NCBI RefSeq assembly: GCF_000406945.1
Contig: NZ_KE136354.1
Span: 62,001-126,000, forward strand
DNA from: Enterococcus dispar ATCC 51266
GTDB taxonomy: Bacteria > Bacillota > Bacilli > Lactobacillales > Enterococcaceae
Reading direction: 5' to 3'
Length of the DNA: 64,000 bases
Part shown: positions 24,585 through 34,228 of the stretch, piece after piece
Layout of the letters: the number at the start of each line of letters is the position of its first letter
Position numbering within the stretch: the first letter of the stretch is position 1
Program-made: the position numbers and the translations under genes
The notes under the pieces: generated by a model
The model's database searches: none
The model's input: the letters and a program-made list of their open reading frames with translations, nothing else
What the model was told of the DNA's origin: nothing

Positions 24585-25088
24585 GTGAGTGAAGCAGCAA
24601 TCGCTAAAAAAGCGCAAATCGTGGACGAAGTTGCTGAAAAATTCAATGCAGCTGCATCAGTAGTAATCGCTGATTACCGTGGCTTAACAGTTGAAGAAGT
24701 AACAACTTTACGTAAACAATTGCGTGAAGCAGGCGTTGAAATGAAAGTTATCAAAAACTCTATCCTTTCTCGCGCTGCCAAACAAGCCGGCTTAGAAGGT
24801 TTGGACGAAGTTTTCACAGGTCCTACTGCCGTTGCATTTAGTAACGACGATGTAGTTGCACCAGCGAAAATTATGGACGAATTTTCTAAAGACGCAAAAG
24901 CATTAGAATTAAAAGGCGGTATCATCGAAGGTAAAGTGGCTTCTTTAGAAGAAATCACAGCTTTGGCAAAATTACCAAACCGCGAAGGTCTATTATCTAT
25001 GTTGCTATCTGTACTACAAGCGCCAGTCCGCAACGTGGCTTACGCTGTCAATGCAGTCGTGGAAAGCAAAGATGGAGATGCAGCCTAA
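24585..25088 (+). CDS. rplJ: 50S ribosomal protein L10
   Basis: 167 residues starting at GTG 24585 ([15 protein letters not shown]), 8 bases after AGGAGGTG; the upstream ATG at 24549 precedes that site and is unlikely. Conserved core [20 protein letters not shown] and the C-terminal L7/L12-binding helix. It forms the base of the ribosomal stalk and, with L12, regulates the leader upstream. Confidence 0.96.
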   Translation: MSEAAIAKKAQIVDEVAEKFNAAASVVIADYRGLTVEEVTTLRKQLREAGVEMKVIKNSILSRAAKQAGLEGLDEVFTGPTAVAFSNDDVVAPAKIMDEFSKDAKALELKGGIIEGKVASLEEITALAKLPNREGLLSMLLSVLQAPVRNVAYAVNAVVESKDGDAA

Positions 25089-25142
25089 GCGCCGCATAAT
25101 CTAAATAAAAAATATAAAACCTAAATTGGAGGAAAATCAATC

Positions 25143-25511
25143 ATGGCATTGAATATCGAAAACATTGTCGAAGAGCTAAAAGGCGCGACAATCTTAGAAT
25201 TAAACGACTTAGTTAAAGCTATCGAAGAAGAATTTGGCGTATCTGCAGCAGCTCCTGTAGCTGTAGCTGCAGCTGGTGCAGCTGGTGCCGCAGAAGAACA
25301 AACAGAATTTACTGTTGAATTAACTGCAGCTGGCGACCAAAAAGTTAAAGTTATCAAAGCAGTTCGCGAAGCAACTGGCTTAGGCTTGAAAGAAGCTAAA
25401 GCAGTAGTTGATGGCGCTCCTGCACCAATCAAAGAAGCAGTTTCTAAAGAAGAAGCTGAAGAATTGAAAGCTAAACTTGAAGAAGTTGGCGCATCTGTAA
25501 CAGTTAAATAA
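25143..25511 (+). CDS. rplL: 50S ribosomal protein L7/L12
   Basis: 122 residues. N-terminal dimerisation helices ([20 protein letters not shown]), an Ala-rich hinge near residues 36-52, and the C-terminal factor-binding domain ([20 protein letters not shown]). Multiple copies form the flexible stalk that recruits translation GTPases. GGAGG precedes the ATG; a strong terminator follows. Confidence 0.97.
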   Translation: MALNIENIVEELKGATILELNDLVKAIEEEFGVSAAAPVAVAAAGAAGAAEEQTEFTVELTAAGDQKVKVIKAVREATGLGLKEAKAVVDGAPAPIKEAVSKEEAEELKAKLEEVGASVTVK

Positions 25512-25525
25512 TCTTTGATTATTAA

Positions 25526-25560
25526 AAAAACCGAGATCCTTATGGATCTCGGTTTTTTTT
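25526..25560 (+). terminator. rplL terminator
   Basis: AAAACCGAGATCC and GGATCTCGGTTTT form a 13-bp stem with a 4-base loop and a T-run. Confidence 0.92.
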
Positions 25561-25960
25561 GCGTCTTACGATTATTTTGGCACTTTTAAAGGATTAAAAA
25601 CTTTGTTAAATTTAGCACAGTATTCATACTTTTAATAAAGTAAAAGAAATGTATGAAAAAAAGAGATAGTTATTAAATTGGCACATAATGGAAAAAATAG
25701 TTATATTTTGCACTAATATGATTATTTTCACAAAAAACTACGCTTTGCCTAATATTCTTCAAAAATATGCGCGAATTAGGAATTTAGCTTTTGGTAGATT
25801 TTATTACAGAAAGCATAACGCCTTTTTTTTTACTCTAGAGTTTAGATGCATCTATACCAATCTACCTTCTAGATTAGAATTATTAAAATAACAGATAATT
25901 TTAGCGGTTATTTTTAAAGCGATTTTTTTGTCAAAAAAATATAAAAAAATAATTCTTTTT
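25561..25960. other. AT-rich gap without a supported gene
   Basis: A 400-base AT-rich stretch between rplL and the pilus promoter. A 67-codon frame (25688-25891) has no ribosome site and a biased composition, and I do not call it. The sharp drop in GC at this point fits a boundary of acquired DNA, but no attachment site or repeat is visible. Confidence 0.4.
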
Positions 25961-25965
25961 TGAAT

Positions 25966-25994
25966 TTGTTAACAATTGGTTTCCTTCATACAAT
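25966..25994 (+). promoter_or_regulatory. pilus operon promoter
   Basis: TTGTTA (25966) and TACAAT (25989) with a 17-base spacer, 34 bases before the first pilus gene. No regulator gene of the EbpR type lies in the window. Confidence 0.6.
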
Positions 25995-26027
25995 GATAGT
26001 GTCTCATCTAATAAAGGAGTGAAAACA

Positions 26028-29021
26028 ATGAAGGAAAAAGTATGGAGGAGTAAGTGGTCTGTTTTTTTTAGTATCCTGATTGTTCTATTGCCATTTGCTC
26101 AATTTTTCGTTGATGGCCTTACCGCGATTGCGTTAACGAATAACGGTGAGAGTAATATCCAACAATTGTTTGACAATGAATATGGAAAAGCGAGTCTTTC
26201 CTATCAGACAAAAGAAAATAAAATTATCTGGCAAATGAATGTCGACAAAAAAGCAGCTGAAAAGGCAACCCGATTTTTATTTTCCTTAAAAGACAAAAAA
26301 AACAAGAGTATTTTACCAACTCTTAGCGAAGAAAATCAAGCAACTGATCTTTTCACTGTCATTTCAAAAGAAACAGAAAAAGATTACGCTGCAGTATTTG
26401 AAAGAGAACCTTCAAATACAAACAAAAATTATAAAATTGAATTTTCTACGCCATTAGTAAGTGCGTTGACTTTCAAAGTTGCTTTTGATGCAGCTTCTGA
26501 TCAAACGAATGAGCAAAAAACGCTCTTTACAAAAGAGTATCCTATTAGCATCAAAGAAAATGACAGAACTCAAGCTTCAACTGAAGAAACAATGACCTCA
26601 GCTACGAAAGAATCAAATGATGCAAGCTCAACAGAAATTTCTTCTACTAGTGAAGAATCTACTAGTGAAGTTAAAAATCTAGGCGACGCAGATGAGGCCA
26701 CTGTTGATTCAGCTAAAAAAGAAGCTGAAAAGAAATATGATGAAACAGGAGTGCCGCAAAAAATTACGCGGAGTGCGGCTGTGTCATCAAAAAGTTTAAA
26801 AACGAAGACTTATGCAAATATTCCTCCTGTTTATATAAACGAGAACGGAACATATCCTAAAAGCTATTGGGAAACAATTAAGAATGGAAATGTTCGAAAC
26901 CACCCAGGAAATATAGATGGCAGTTCCAATTGGCGAGAAAATGGTTCAAATAAATACAATTCATTTATTGAGTACGGGGGGACAGGAGATAATTCGGACT
27001 TCGCAATTAGCAAATATGCAGAAGAAACTAGTCAAGGGCTATTCGATGTTTATCTAAATATTCGAGGGAATGTTCAAAAAGAAATAACACCAATTGATAT
27101 TATGCTAGTTGTAGACTGGTCTGGCAGCATGAACGAGAATAATCGGTTAGGTGAAGTGAAGAGTGGTATTAGTCAATTTATTAATACATTAGATAATAGC
27201 GGAATATCCGACAAAATAAATATTGGATATGTGGGGTATTCTAGTCCTGGATATTTAAATAAAACAATTGATTTACAATCGTTTAATAAAGTTAAGCAAC
27301 AAATAAAAGAATTTACACCAACTAAATCATCGGGTGGAACATTTACGGAAAAAGCATTGCGAGATGCACAGAATCAGTTAGAAAAAGAGAATCCTGAGCA
27401 TAAAAAAATTATAGTTCTACTTACAGATGGAGTTCCTACTTTTAGCTATAATCCTATTAAAGTTAACGAAATAAAAAATGCACAGAATACATCGTTAGAT
27501 GGTGAAAAATATTTTGCTACACAGGTCGATTCTACCAAAACAATAGGGCGTGGAAATACTTCATCATTGTATGGGTATGGTGCATGGGGAGAAAATTATC
27601 CTAAAGCAATTTTGGGAAATACAGGTAGAATTGTAGATGTTGAAAATTCATTTGTTTCTACAATTGGTCAAGCGATTCAAATTAAAGAAAAAAATACCGA
27701 AATACATGCTCTTGGTATTCAGTTACAGTCAGATTCTGGTGCCAGATTGAGTTATGATGATGTTCAAGATAGGATGGAGCAAATTGCTACTAAAAGTGAT
27801 AGTGGTGTACTTTACTATGAAACTGCTAATAAAGCTTCAGAGATAGCAAATTATTTATCTAATAAAGCTGTTCAAATCATCAGTACAGTAAGTGGAGGGA
27901 AAGTAAGGGATCCAATTGGTGACCAGTTTAATTATGTTGATAGTTCGTTGGAGATCAATTCTGTTGGAAAAACGCCTACATCAGAAATAAATTATTCAGA
28001 TCCTGTAGATAAAGTGATAAGTATCAATAATCTTAACTTAGGTAAAGGTCAAGAAATTCAAATTCATTATAAAGTTAGAATGAATACGGAAGATGAAAAT
28101 TTTGTCCCGAGTAAGTGGTATCCAATAAATGGAAAAACGACTTTTGCTCCCAACCAGGAACTTCCTGATAATATAGTTGATTTCGGAGTTCCTTCTGCGA
28201 AAGCTCCAGGTGTTGATTTATCGCTGAAAAAAAATTGGGTAGAATTTGATGGAAATCCAAGTGATCGAAAAAATTTGTATTTTTCTGTAGGAAGAAAAAC
28301 AAAAAATTCTCAGGGAAACGATATTGGATATGTAAAACTTAGCGGGAATAATAATAAACAAGTTTGGGAAAGAGCAAATATCTCTCAAATTTCATCGACA
28401 GCGGATGACTCTTCTTATAAGGAAACAATTTGGTTACCGAAGTTTAACAACTCAGGAGAAGATTTTAACTATTTCTTTTCTAAAGAAATAAATTCGCCAG
28501 AAAATTATGTACCTAAAGATATTAGTGAGAACGGTGACGGGACTGAATGGGAAAATGTGAAAGAGTTTAAAAAGCTAAAAATTCAAATTACCAAAATTGA
28601 TGCAGACAACAAAGAAATAATAGATAAAGAAGCTAGTTTTAAATTGTCCGGTGGGGATTTGAAAGGTCCTATAAGCTTTGCATATAACGGCAAGGGAATG
28701 TATACATTGCCAGATGATGTTTTGCTTGATAAAGGACAAACTTACTTTTTGACAGAAATTTCTGCACCTGAAGGATATCAAAAACTAGCTGCTCCACTTG
28801 AAATAAAGATAGCAGAAGATGGAGCAATTACAATAAGTGAGAATTTAGGATTTACGGTAAAAGATAATAATTTGGTGTTCAACGTTCCTAACAAACCTAA
28901 AGTACCCCTTCCTGCTACAGGGGGTAGTGGCGTTTGGCTAATTTATGGTGCGGGAATCACAGCACTTATTGTAGGTGTAGGTTATTACTTCTTGCGCAAT
29001 AAAAGTAAGGGGGAAGCATAA
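26028..29021 (+). CDS. pilus tip adhesin with von Willebrand factor A domain (EbpA-like)
   Basis: About 997 residues. Signal peptide (SVFFSILIVLLPFAQFFVDG), then an N-terminal region with a Ser/Thr/Glu-rich stretch near residues 185-225. The VWA domain has the MIDAS motif DWSGSM near residue 366 and LLTDGVP near residue 464. A CnaB-like domain lies near residues 845-930. The sorting signal LPATG is followed by a hydrophobic helix and KSKGEA, so sortase links it to the pilus or wall. This order matches enterococcal EbpA, which binds host or biofilm targets at the pilus tip. The start is ATG 26028 after AAAGGAG; an in-frame GTG at 26019 lies inside that site. Confidence 0.88.
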   Translation: MKEKVWRSKWSVFFSILIVLLPFAQFFVDGLTAIALTNNGESNIQQLFDNEYGKASLSYQTKENKIIWQMNVDKKAAEKATRFLFSLKDKKNKSILPTLSEENQATDLFTVISKETEKDYAAVFEREPSNTNKNYKIEFSTPLVSALTFKVAFDAASDQTNEQKTLFTKEYPISIKENDRTQASTEETMTSATKESNDASSTEISSTSEESTSEVKNLGDADEATVDSAKKEAEKKYDETGVPQKITRSAAVSSKSLKTKTYANIPPVYINENGTYPKSYWETIKNGNVRNHPGNIDGSSNWRENGSNKYNSFIEYGGTGDNSDFAISKYAEETSQGLFDVYLNIRGNVQKEITPIDIMLVVDWSGSMNENNRLGEVKSGISQFINTLDNSGISDKINIGYVGYSSPGYLNKTIDLQSFNKVKQQIKEFTPTKSSGGTFTEKALRDAQNQLEKENPEHKKIIVLLTDGVPTFSYNPIKVNEIKNAQNTSLDGEKYFATQVDSTKTIGRGNTSSLYGYGAWGENYPKAILGNTGRIVDVENSFVSTIGQAIQIKEKNTEIHALGIQLQSDSGARLSYDDVQDRMEQIATKSDSGVLYYETANKASEIANYLSNKAVQIISTVSGGKVRDPIGDQFNYVDSSLEINSVGKTPTSEINYSDPVDKVISINNLNLGKGQEIQIHYKVRMNTEDENFVPSKWYPINGKTTFAPNQELPDNIVDFGVPSAKAPGVDLSLKKNWVEFDGNPSDRKNLYFSVGRKTKNSQGNDIGYVKLSGNNNKQVWERANISQISSTADDSSYKETIWLPKFNNSGEDFNYFFSKEINSPENYVPKDISENGDGTEWENVKEFKKLKIQITKIDADNKEIIDKEASFKLSGGDLKGPISFAYNGKGMYTLPDDVLLDKGQTYFLTEISAPEGYQKLAAPLEIKIAEDGAITISENLGFTVKDNNLVFNVPNKPKVPLPATGGSGVWLIYGAGITALIVGVGYYFLRNKSKGEA

Positions 29022-30482
29022 ATGAAAAAAATTTTACTAGCCCTTACAAGTATGCTTTTGTTTTTGCCCCTATTAATGGGGATGGCACCTGCACAGCAAG
29101 AACAGGCAACGCAAGTCCAATTTATTTTGCATAAAATTGTTTTTCCAGAAGGTCAACAACCGCAAGACACCCCGAATACTGGTCGCATTGATGATCAACA
29201 TGCCAATTTGTTAAAAGAATATCATGGTTTAAATAACGTGACGTTTACGGTTTTTGATGTTTCGAAAGAGTTCTATGAACTGCGAGAACAGGGGGCAACA
29301 GTTGAACAAGCGCAAGAAAAACTAGCCGAAGTAGGAACAAATAATCAAAAAGTGGCAAGTGGAATTACTGCTACTGTTAATGGCGAAGACGGCACGCTCC
29401 TTTTTTCATTACCAGGAAGATCTGATAATGTAGCTGGAAAAGATGCAGTCTATCTTTTCCACGAAGCAAAAACACCAGATTATATTAAAGAAAAAAGCAA
29501 AGATTTGGTTGTCGTCTTACCAATCTATGACGGTAGTCAAATGTTAAATGAAATTCATCTTTACCCAAAAAATGAAAGAAAAACTGCGGATCATCCTACG
29601 TTTACAAAAACGATTGGAAATGAAAAAGCAGACTATAGTTATGGTGATACAATTCCTTTTTCTGTTCAAACGACGATTCCTCATGATTTGACAGATTACA
29701 CATTTTTTAAAGTATTGGATAAGGCTGATGAAGCACTCCAATTTAACCCAGAAAGTTTATCAGTCACAATTGATGGTGAGGATATATCTTCACTTTATGA
29801 AAAAAGCATAAATGATCATGGCTTTGAATTACTTTTTAATGACGTAAAAAAATTAGTTCCTTATGAAGGCAAAACAATTGCCATTAGCTATAAAGATACC
29901 TTGATTAGTCAAAGTAAAGTAGACGCTGAAATTGTGAATAGAGCTTTTCTTACCACAGACAGCGATAAAATTGTTAAAGATGTCTTTGTTAAGACTGGTG
30001 GTAAACGATTTGTAAAAGTCGATGCCTATGATAATACTAAAAAATTATCAGGCGCAGAATTTCTTATCACCAATAATAAAGGTGAATACTTAATCCAAGC
30101 TAAACAAGGCTTTACTTGGGAAAAAAATGCTGCGAATAAAAATGTCATCAAACTAGTTTCCGATAAACATGGTGAATTTGAAATTCGAGGCTTGACTTAT
30201 GGTACTTATCAGTTAGAGGAAATAAAGGCTCCGAGTGGTTATGTGAAAAGTAATGAAAAAATTTCTTTTAAAGTAACTGCCTCCAGTTATAAACAGACAG
30301 AAGGAACTTTGAAAGTTGTGAATACCACGCAACGTTCCGAAATTCCTAAGACTAAAAAACCGAATACAGGTCTTTTGCCAAAAACAAATGATATGGCAAA
30401 TAATAAATTAGTTTGGTTCGGCGCATTCATAATTTTGATTGTTGTGATTGTGTTTGTTCGCAATACAAAAGGAAAAGAATAA
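29022..30482 (+). CDS. minor pilin (EbpB-like)
   Basis: 486 residues. Signal peptide ending near MGMAPAQQ. An N-terminal domain carries a pilin-motif-like IHLYPKN near residue 182. A central domain (GDTIPFSVQTTIPHDLTDYT) follows, and a CnaB domain with E-box-like YGTYQLEEIKAPSGY near residue 400. The sorting signal is LPKTN rather than LPxTG, followed by a membrane helix and NTKGKE. In ebp-type pili the minor subunit is the base that is wall-anchored by the housekeeping sortase. Its ATG follows the upstream stop with no gap; the ribosome site GGGGGAA lies within the preceding gene, suggesting coupling. Confidence 0.85.
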   Translation: MKKILLALTSMLLFLPLLMGMAPAQQEQATQVQFILHKIVFPEGQQPQDTPNTGRIDDQHANLLKEYHGLNNVTFTVFDVSKEFYELREQGATVEQAQEKLAEVGTNNQKVASGITATVNGEDGTLLFSLPGRSDNVAGKDAVYLFHEAKTPDYIKEKSKDLVVVLPIYDGSQMLNEIHLYPKNERKTADHPTFTKTIGNEKADYSYGDTIPFSVQTTIPHDLTDYTFFKVLDKADEALQFNPESLSVTIDGEDISSLYEKSINDHGFELLFNDVKKLVPYEGKTIAISYKDTLISQSKVDAEIVNRAFLTTDSDKIVKDVFVKTGGKRFVKVDAYDNTKKLSGAEFLITNNKGEYLIQAKQGFTWEKNAANKNVIKLVSDKHGEFEIRGLTYGTYQLEEIKAPSGYVKSNEKISFKVTASSYKQTEGTLKVVNTTQRSEIPKTKKPNTGLLPKTNDMANNKLVWFGAFIILIVVIVFVRNTKGKE

Positions 30483-30498
30483 GAAGGGGTTAAAGAAG

Positions 30499-32376
30499 AT
30501 GAACACGAGAAAACATAGAATTTGGAGTATATTGGCAACTATTATTATGGTATTCCCATTAATTCTAGGACTAGGAAATACTAAAGAAGTATTTGCAGAT
30601 AGTGAAGGAAATAATACAGTTATCATTCATAAAAAGAAAATGACAAAATTACCTGACTCGCTAATTCAAAATAGTGGGAAAGAAATGGCAGAATTTGATA
30701 AATATCAAGGATTAAAAGGTGTAACTTTTTCTGCTTATGATGTGACTGAAGATTTCTACAACGCAAGAAGTAATGGTACTTCTGTCACTGATGCTAAATT
30801 ACAAATAGAGAAAATTTCAGTAGATGGAAGAAAACCAGTAAAATCTGGTTCTACAGATACTACTGGTGATTTAACATTATCGTTACCTCAAAAAAGTAAT
30901 AATCAAGATGCAGTTTACTTGATTGTTGAAACTCCTCAAGATGGTGTAACAACCGCTGGGAATATGGTCGTAGCATTTCCAGTATATGAAATGATTAAAC
31001 AATTAGACGGTACTTACAAGTATGGAACAGACGAATTAAAGGAAATTCATTTATATCCAAAAAATATTGTATCGAATTCTGGTTCTTTAACCGTAAATAA
31101 AGTAGGTACAGCGGAAAATGAAGCACTAAATGGTGCTGAATTTGTTATTTCAAAAGAAAATAGCTCCCAATATATTACAAGTGTAAAAGATGGTTTGTAC
31201 ACTTGGTCTACTGATAAATCTGTGGCTAAACATTTTGTGACAGGTAAAAGCTATGAGATTGGAGAAAATGATTTTATTGAAGCTAATGTGGCTGAAGGTG
31301 AATTAAAGATTAGTGGCTTGGAAGTTGGCTCATATACATTAGAAGAAGTAAAAGCTCCAGATAATGCAGCTCTAATTACTGATCAAACAAAAACAGATTT
31401 TAGTATTGATACAAATAAAGATTCAAAAGCCGAATTAACAGTTAAAAATGACACATCAAAGGTTAAAAAAACAACACCTGAATTAAACGGACAAGACGTT
31501 GCAATTGGAGAAAAAATTCAATATCAAATCTCAGTTAATATTCCTTTAGGGATTGCAGATAAAGAAGGTGAAAAAAATAAATATAACCAATTCAATTTAA
31601 CTGATACACATGATGAAGCGTTAACTTTCGATAATATAAATAGTGGCGATTTTGCCTATACTTTATATGACGGTGATAAGGTAATTAATCCTGAAAATTA
31701 TACAGTAAACGAAAGCACAAATGGGTTCAATGTTGCAGTTAGTTCAGATTTTATTCCTTCATTAACACCTGGTGGCACCTTGAAATTTGTTTATTTTATG
31801 CACTTAAATGAAAAGGCAGATCCAACTAAAGGGTTTAAAAACGAAGCGAATGTTGAAAATGGGCACACTACGGATACCACACCACCAGATGTTACCGTTG
31901 TAACTGGTGGCAAACGTTTTGTAAAAATTGATGGTGATGTTACTGCCGATACAACATTAGCAGATGCTTCATTTGTTGTCCGTGACAGCGTTAGTGATAA
32001 CGCAAGCTATTTGAAAATTGATGACAAAAAAGCAGCCACATGGACAAAAAACAAGTCCGATGCAACCACATTTACTACAAAAGAAGATGGATTAGTTAAT
32101 ATTACTGGTCTTAAATATGGTACTTATTATTTAGAAGAAACCCAAGCACCTGAAGATTATGTTCTATTAACAAATCGTATCAAGTTTGTAGTTAATAAAG
32201 ATTCTTATGGTACAACTGAAGAACTAGTTAAGCCAGAAAAAGTACCTAACAAACACAAAGGTACACTCCCTTCAACTGGTAGTATTGGAATTTACTTCAT
32301 TATTGCGGCTGGTGTAGTTGCGGCTGGTATCGCAGTCTTCTACTTTACTAAAGGGCGCAAGCAAACTGAAGCGTAA
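30499..32376 (+). CDS. major pilin backbone subunit (EbpC-like)
   Basis: 625 residues. Signal peptide ends near KEVFADS. Pilin motif EIHLYPKN near residue 190, where the lysine would be joined to the next subunit. Several CnaB/isopeptide domains follow (GGKRFVKIDGD near residue 480 and the E-box YYLEETQAPEDY near residue 545). The sorting signal is LPSTG, followed by a helix and KGRKQTEA. It would be polymerised by the class C sortase encoded next. The start is ATG 30499 after AAGGGG; upstream in-frame codons overlap the minor pilin gene. Confidence 0.9.
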   Translation: MNTRKHRIWSILATIIMVFPLILGLGNTKEVFADSEGNNTVIIHKKKMTKLPDSLIQNSGKEMAEFDKYQGLKGVTFSAYDVTEDFYNARSNGTSVTDAKLQIEKISVDGRKPVKSGSTDTTGDLTLSLPQKSNNQDAVYLIVETPQDGVTTAGNMVVAFPVYEMIKQLDGTYKYGTDELKEIHLYPKNIVSNSGSLTVNKVGTAENEALNGAEFVISKENSSQYITSVKDGLYTWSTDKSVAKHFVTGKSYEIGENDFIEANVAEGELKISGLEVGSYTLEEVKAPDNAALITDQTKTDFSIDTNKDSKAELTVKNDTSKVKKTTPELNGQDVAIGEKIQYQISVNIPLGIADKEGEKNKYNQFNLTDTHDEALTFDNINSGDFAYTLYDGDKVINPENYTVNESTNGFNVAVSSDFIPSLTPGGTLKFVYFMHLNEKADPTKGFKNEANVENGHTTDTTPPDVTVVTGGKRFVKIDGDVTADTTLADASFVVRDSVSDNASYLKIDDKKAATWTKNKSDATTFTTKEDGLVNITGLKYGTYYLEETQAPEDYVLLTNRIKFVVNKDSYGTTEELVKPEKVPNKHKGTLPSTGSIGIYFIIAAGVVAAGIAVFYFTKGRKQTEA

Positions 32377-32412
32377 ATGATTTTTGTTTATGTTGCACTA
32401 AGACAATTAAGA

Positions 32413-32444
32413 CAGGGCAGAGATTTTTCTCTGTCCTGATTTTT
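32413..32444 (+). terminator. hairpin between major pilin and sortase genes
   Basis: CAGGGCAGAG (32413-32422) pairs with CTCTGTCCTG (32429-32438, one G-U), followed by ATTTTT. A moderate terminator that would lower sortase expression relative to pilin. Confidence 0.65.
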
Positions 32445-32461
32445 AAGTAAGGATGCGTGTC

Positions 32462-33628
32462 ATGAAAAAAGCCAGAAAATGGAAATGGACTGTTTTGGAT
32501 ATTCTGATGGGTCTCTTATTGCTTTTTGGCATTGGGGCGCTTTGTTATCCTTTTGTTAGTGATACAGTGAATACATTTTTAGATCAGCAAATTATTGATT
32601 ACTACCAAGCAAAAGCAAATCACGAAAATGAAGAAGCAATGCAAGCTGCGCAAGCAAAAATGGAAAGTCAAAATAAAAAATTAGCGAAAGAAGGCAGTAA
32701 TCCTGGTGCAGATCCTTGGTCTGAAAAGACCAAAGAGAAGAAAGTACCGGCAAAACCAGCGAAAACATATTTTGAACAGCACACCATTGGTATCGTAAAC
32801 ATTCCGAAAATCAAAATAAAATTACCGATCTTTGATACTACAAATGATTTATTTCTAGCTAAAGGAACTTCTTTACTAGAAGGAACCTCCTATCCGACTG
32901 GCGGCAAAAACACCCATGCAGTCATTTCTGGCCACCGCGGTTTACCTTCGGCTAAATTATTTACCGATTTGCCGGATTTGAAAAAAGGTGACGTATTCTT
33001 TATTGAAATTAATCAGCGTACGTTAGCTTATGAAGTCGATCAACTAAAAGTAGTGGAGCCAACAGAGACTAAAGATTTATTAATTGAAAAGGATAAAGAT
33101 TTAGTTACTTTATTGACATGTACGCCTTATATGATTAATAGTCACCGTTTATTAGTGCGAGGACATCGCATCCCTTATACACCGAAGATGGCGAAAAACT
33201 TACAACGTGCAGATGATTATCAATTATTACGAGTTGTCTTAATTATTGTCGGCACACTTTTGTTCCTTGGTTTGTTAGTGGCCGCGATTATAAAACATGC
33301 CAAAACATTAGCAATTGCTAAAAAGCGCTATCTATTATTATTCACTGCTACAAAAGATGGAAGACCACTTTCTGACTTGACATTTACGGTCTATGATCGT
33401 AAAGGAAAACGCCAAATTACCCGTCAAGGCGAGCCTTTAAAAGCAGTCACTAATGAATCCGGAGAAATCCAGATTGAAGCAATGAAAGGTGGCAAATATG
33501 TCTTAAAATCTAAGGCAGGTAATCTAAAGATTCGCATTCAAAAAGTGACAGATGAACGTTTTTCATTGTCAACTGTAAAGAGCAACTGGCAAAAGCAATC
33601 CGATTTTGTTGTCGAAAACAAATCATGA
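32462..33628 (+). CDS. class C pilus sortase with a C-terminal CnaB-like extension
   Basis: About 388 residues. N-terminal membrane helix (residues 10-30), a coiled linker, and the lid segment ADPW near residue 80. The sortase domain has catalytic His158 (SGHRG), Cys220 (LLTCTPY) and the Arg in LLVRGHR. A second membrane helix (about 255-280) is followed by about 100 residues, GRPLSDLTFTVYDRKGKR ... GEIQIEAMKGGKYVLKSKAG, that look like a CnaB/SpaA-type beta domain. Classical class C sortases end soon after the second helix. The start is ATG 32462, 11 bases after AAGG; ATG 32453 overlaps that site. Confidence 0.87.
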   Translation: MKKARKWKWTVLDILMGLLLLFGIGALCYPFVSDTVNTFLDQQIIDYYQAKANHENEEAMQAAQAKMESQNKKLAKEGSNPGADPWSEKTKEKKVPAKPAKTYFEQHTIGIVNIPKIKIKLPIFDTTNDLFLAKGTSLLEGTSYPTGGKNTHAVISGHRGLPSAKLFTDLPDLKKGDVFFIEINQRTLAYEVDQLKVVEPTETKDLLIEKDKDLVTLLTCTPYMINSHRLLVRGHRIPYTPKMAKNLQRADDYQLLRVVLIIVGTLLFLGLLVAAIIKHAKTLAIAKKRYLLLFTATKDGRPLSDLTFTVYDRKGKRQITRQGEPLKAVTNESGEIQIEAMKGGKYVLKSKAGNLKIRIQKVTDERFSLSTVKSNWQKQSDFVVENKS

Positions 33629-33736
33629 TTCCATTAATTTCTTTATTTTTTTGATTGTTTTGAAGCTGTTTCATTGGGCAGTTAATCATATTTTTGCTAC
33701 ACTTAACTTGTAGTAAAGAATAAGGAGGATACAATC

Positions 33737-33934
33737 ATGGATAAAGATCAAGTTAAAGGTAAAGTAAATGAAACAGCAGGTAAAGCAACAGGTGATGATT
33801 CACAAGAATTAAAAGGTAAAGTGCAACAAGAAGCTGGCAAAATTAAAGAAAAAGCTGAAGATTTAAAAGATAACGTTGCTGGTGAAATTAATAAATTATT
33901 CGATAAAAAAGATAAAGAAGATAAAAATAGATAG
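33737..33934 (+). CDS. CsbD family small stress protein
   Basis: 65 residues, highly charged, beginning MDKDQVKGKVNETAGKATGD, with the CsbD repeat pattern KGKVQQEAGKIKEKAEDLKD. It is cytoplasmic and probably largely helical. CsbD-like proteins rise in general stress, but their activity is unknown. AAGGAGG precedes the ATG. Monocistronic with its own terminator. Confidence 0.85.
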   Translation: MDKDQVKGKVNETAGKATGDDSQELKGKVQQEAGKIKEKAEDLKDNVAGEINKLFDKKDKEDKNR

Positions 33935-33937
33935 CTT

Positions 33938-33970
33938 ACTTACAGGTGCGTGGCGCCTGTAAGTTTTTTT
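33938..33970 (+). terminator. csbD-like gene terminator
   Basis: ACTTACAGG and CCTGTAAGT form a 9-bp stem, with a T-run of seven. Confidence 0.85.
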
Positions 33971-33981
33971 GTGGTAAAAGA

Positions 33982-34066
33982 GATTATAGGATTGTCACCA
34001 GAAATACGATGATCTATATAGTGGTGGTGAGCTTCATAAACGAGTACGTTCAGCTTTTCTTATAAA
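33982..34066. repeat. dispersed intergenic repeat, copy C
   Basis: Left part GATTATAGGATTGTCACCAG (33982) aligns with 20170 and 63894. Right part GAGCTTCATAAACGAGTACG (34029), then TTCAGCTTTTCTT, aligns with copies A and B. It starts 12 bases after the csbD terminator. Confidence 0.45.
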
Positions 34067-34146
34067 GTAAAGTTTTTAGCAGTATGGTTAGATTTTGTAA
34101 TATCCGTTGGAAATGAAATTTAGAAAATTTTAAAACTATCGCTTTT

Positions 34147-34190
34147 TGGTCTAGACATTTCTTGATTAAATGAAAAACTGGTGCTATAAT
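34147..34190 (+). promoter_or_regulatory. nagB promoter with dre-like operator
   Basis: TTGATT (34162) and extended -10 TGCTATAAT (TATAAT at 34185), 17-base spacer. TGGTCTAGACAT (34147-34158), just upstream of the -35, matches 10 of 12 positions of the NagR/DasR dre sequence and contains the perfect palindrome GTCTAGAC. Confidence 0.65.
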
Positions 34191-34228
34191 TGGGCTATAC
34201 CAAACAAGTGTAGAAAGAGGTTATCGAA

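Noticed and set aside
24674-25432. Long minus-strand open frames opposite rplJ and rplL
   Set aside because: They are mirrors of highly biased ribosomal-protein codons; no ribosome sites or recognisable domains.
25688-25891. 67-codon frame between rplL and the pilus operon
   Set aside because: No ribosome binding site, AT-driven composition, no recognisable motif.
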